From JBQLZO01 sp052168315 (GTDB lineage: Bacteria; Planctomycetota; Phycisphaerae; Phycisphaerales; UBA1924), in contig JBQLZO010000052.1 of the NCBI GenBank assembly GCA_052168315.1, forward strand, positions 1 through 64,000: a stretch of 64,000 nt of DNA, in the 5' to 3' direction. This document shows, piece after piece, positions 63,259-64,000 of the stretch. Both the position numbers and the translations under genes were made by a program. The stretch's first letter is position 1. Each line of letters opens with the position of its first letter. The notes beneath the pieces are model-generated. The model ran no database searches. It was not told the DNA's origin and worked only from the letters and a program-made list of their open reading frames with translations.

Positions 63259-64000
63259 AACTCCCGAATCGGGCTGAATGGTGCGTTCATCGTGTGCTGA
63301 GCGTTCGAGCGTTGGCGATCCTCAGCGCTTCGCTGGCGTTGGCGGTGATGTCGCCCGTCGTCGGCGGAATAGACGAGCCCGAGAAGCCCGCTGAACCGGC
63401 GAAGCAGGTCGAGCCGAGTCGGGAAGACCCGAAGCCGATCGAGCCGCGGCAGGACGAGCCGAAACCGGGTGATGAGAAACAGGATGCAGGGAAGCGGGAT
63501 GGTTCCTCGGGATCGCCAAGCGACCCCGAGCAAGCGCCGGAGCCGGCGCCCGGATCGCCCGGCGGAGATCCGCTGCCATCGCTGGATGAATTGCTCGATC
63601 TGGTGCCGCCCAAAGAAGATGGGGGCATTGAGGGACCGGCCGTTTCTCCGGAGCCGGAGCGCGGCGATCTCGAGCGGGCGCTCGAGGGCGAATCGGCGGG
63701 CGATGACTTCACGATCGCGGTCCGGCGCATGGATGAGGTGGCCACGCGGCTCGATGAACTCGACAGCGCGGATCTGGTGTCGGTGCGGATCCAGGATGAG
63801 ATCCTGGCTCGGCTGGACAAGGTGATCGAGCAGGCCGAGCAGCAGCAGCAACAACAGCAGCAACAATCGCAGCAGCAGGGGCAGCAGCCAAAGCCGCAGA
63901 ATCAGAACCAGCAGCAGTCCTCGCAGCAGCAGCAACAGAGCGGCGAGCAGCGGGATGGCGATAACTCTTCCGAAGGCACCCCTCCGGGGGCTCGCGATCC
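63255..64000 (+). CDS. Secreted Pro/Glu- and Gln-rich protein, 3' end outside the window
   Basis: The first 248 codons are seen, with no stop before the window ends. ATG at 63255 overlaps the previous stop; AAGGAGG lies at 63242-63248. A signal-like segment (VRALAILSASLALAVMS) is followed by a Pro/Glu/Lys/Asp-rich part, a helical segment (DDFTIAVRRMDEVATRLDELDSADL) and then a poly-Gln tract: eight Gln at about 198-205, later runs of three to five Gln. The helical segment resembles the coiled coil of its neighbour, so interaction is plausible. Function unknown. Confidence 0.8.
   Translation, partial: MKLPNRAEWCVHRVLSVRALAILSASLALAVMSPVVGGIDEPEKPAEPAKQVEPSREDPKPIEPRQDEPKPGDEKQDAGKRDGSSGSPSDPEQAPEPAPGSPGGDPLPSLDELLDLVPPKEDGGIEGPAVSPEPERGDLERALEGESAGDDFTIAVRRMDEVATRLDELDSADLVSVRIQDEILARLDKVIEQAEQQQQQQQQQSQQQGQQPKPQNQNQQQSSQQQQQSGEQRDGDNSSEGTPPGARD

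Overview
High-GC bacterial chromosome segment (roughly two thirds G+C by eye), most likely from a planctomycete of the Phycisphaerae type. The clues are a short secreted protein ending in a PEP-CTERM-like PGPGGLG-hydrophobic-RRRRR tail, membrane proteins ending in a CPxCxYDLxxLxxxRCPECG zinc ribbon, a very long DUF4175-like protein followed by a glutamine-rich partner, a TPR-secretin fusion, and a ribosomal cluster with unusual protein tails. No rRNA, tRNA, CRISPR array, insertion sequence or phage gene was recognised. Taxonomy is an inference from gene style, not from a search.

Layout. 1-13.2 kb: an ABC-F ATPase, a PilZ-like protein, an RnfD/NqrB-like membrane protein fused to Sel1 repeats, TruD, a bifunctional-nuclease-domain protein, an EVE protein, a DUF418 membrane protein, a small zinc-ribbon membrane protein, an M19 dipeptidase and an aldehyde dehydrogenase. 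13.4-15.9 kb: two tandem paralogous membrane proteins bracketed by a 60-bp direct repeat. 16-33.6 kb: the merged S10-spc-alpha ribosomal cluster on the minus strand, in transcription order rpsJ, rplC, rplD, rplW, rplB, rpsS, rplV, rpsC, rplP, rpmC, rpsQ, rplN, rplX, rplE, rpsN, rpsH, rplF, rplR, rpsE, rplO, secY, map, rpmJ, rpsM, rpsK, rpoA, rplQ. Genes often found in this cluster but absent here are rpmD (L30), infA, adk and rpsD (S4). A consensus promoter (TTGACA-16 nt-TATCCT) starts the cluster about 0.4 kb upstream of rpsJ, a terminator-like hairpin sits between rpsJ and rplC, an extended -10 sits before rpmJ, and a clean terminator follows rplQ.

34.4-52.4 kb: a secreted protein of unknown function, a CopA-type metal ATPase, PriA, a large secretin, an RsbV/RsbW-like pair, a hypothetical protein, an AGCS sodium:amino-acid symporter coupled to a secreted serine hydrolase, and purK/purE. 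52.6-64 kb: EF-P, a GNAT acetyltransferase, TyrRS, a DUF4097-like envelope protein, the PEP-CTERM-like protein, FtsY, the DUF4175-like protein and the 5' part of a poly-Gln protein cut by the window end.

The window is mainly housekeeping: translation, secretion (SecY, FtsY, signal-peptide proteins), replication restart and purine synthesis. The unusual content lies in the details. L22 carries an N-terminal helix-turn-helix-like domain. S14 and L36 in the main ribosomal cluster have both lost most zinc ligands. TyrRS has TIGN instead of HIGH and a lower-GC insertion. Many stand-alone genes have a -10-like TAnnnT hexamer only 6-9 nt before the start codon and mostly no Shine-Dalgarno sequence, which suggests widespread leaderless mRNAs.
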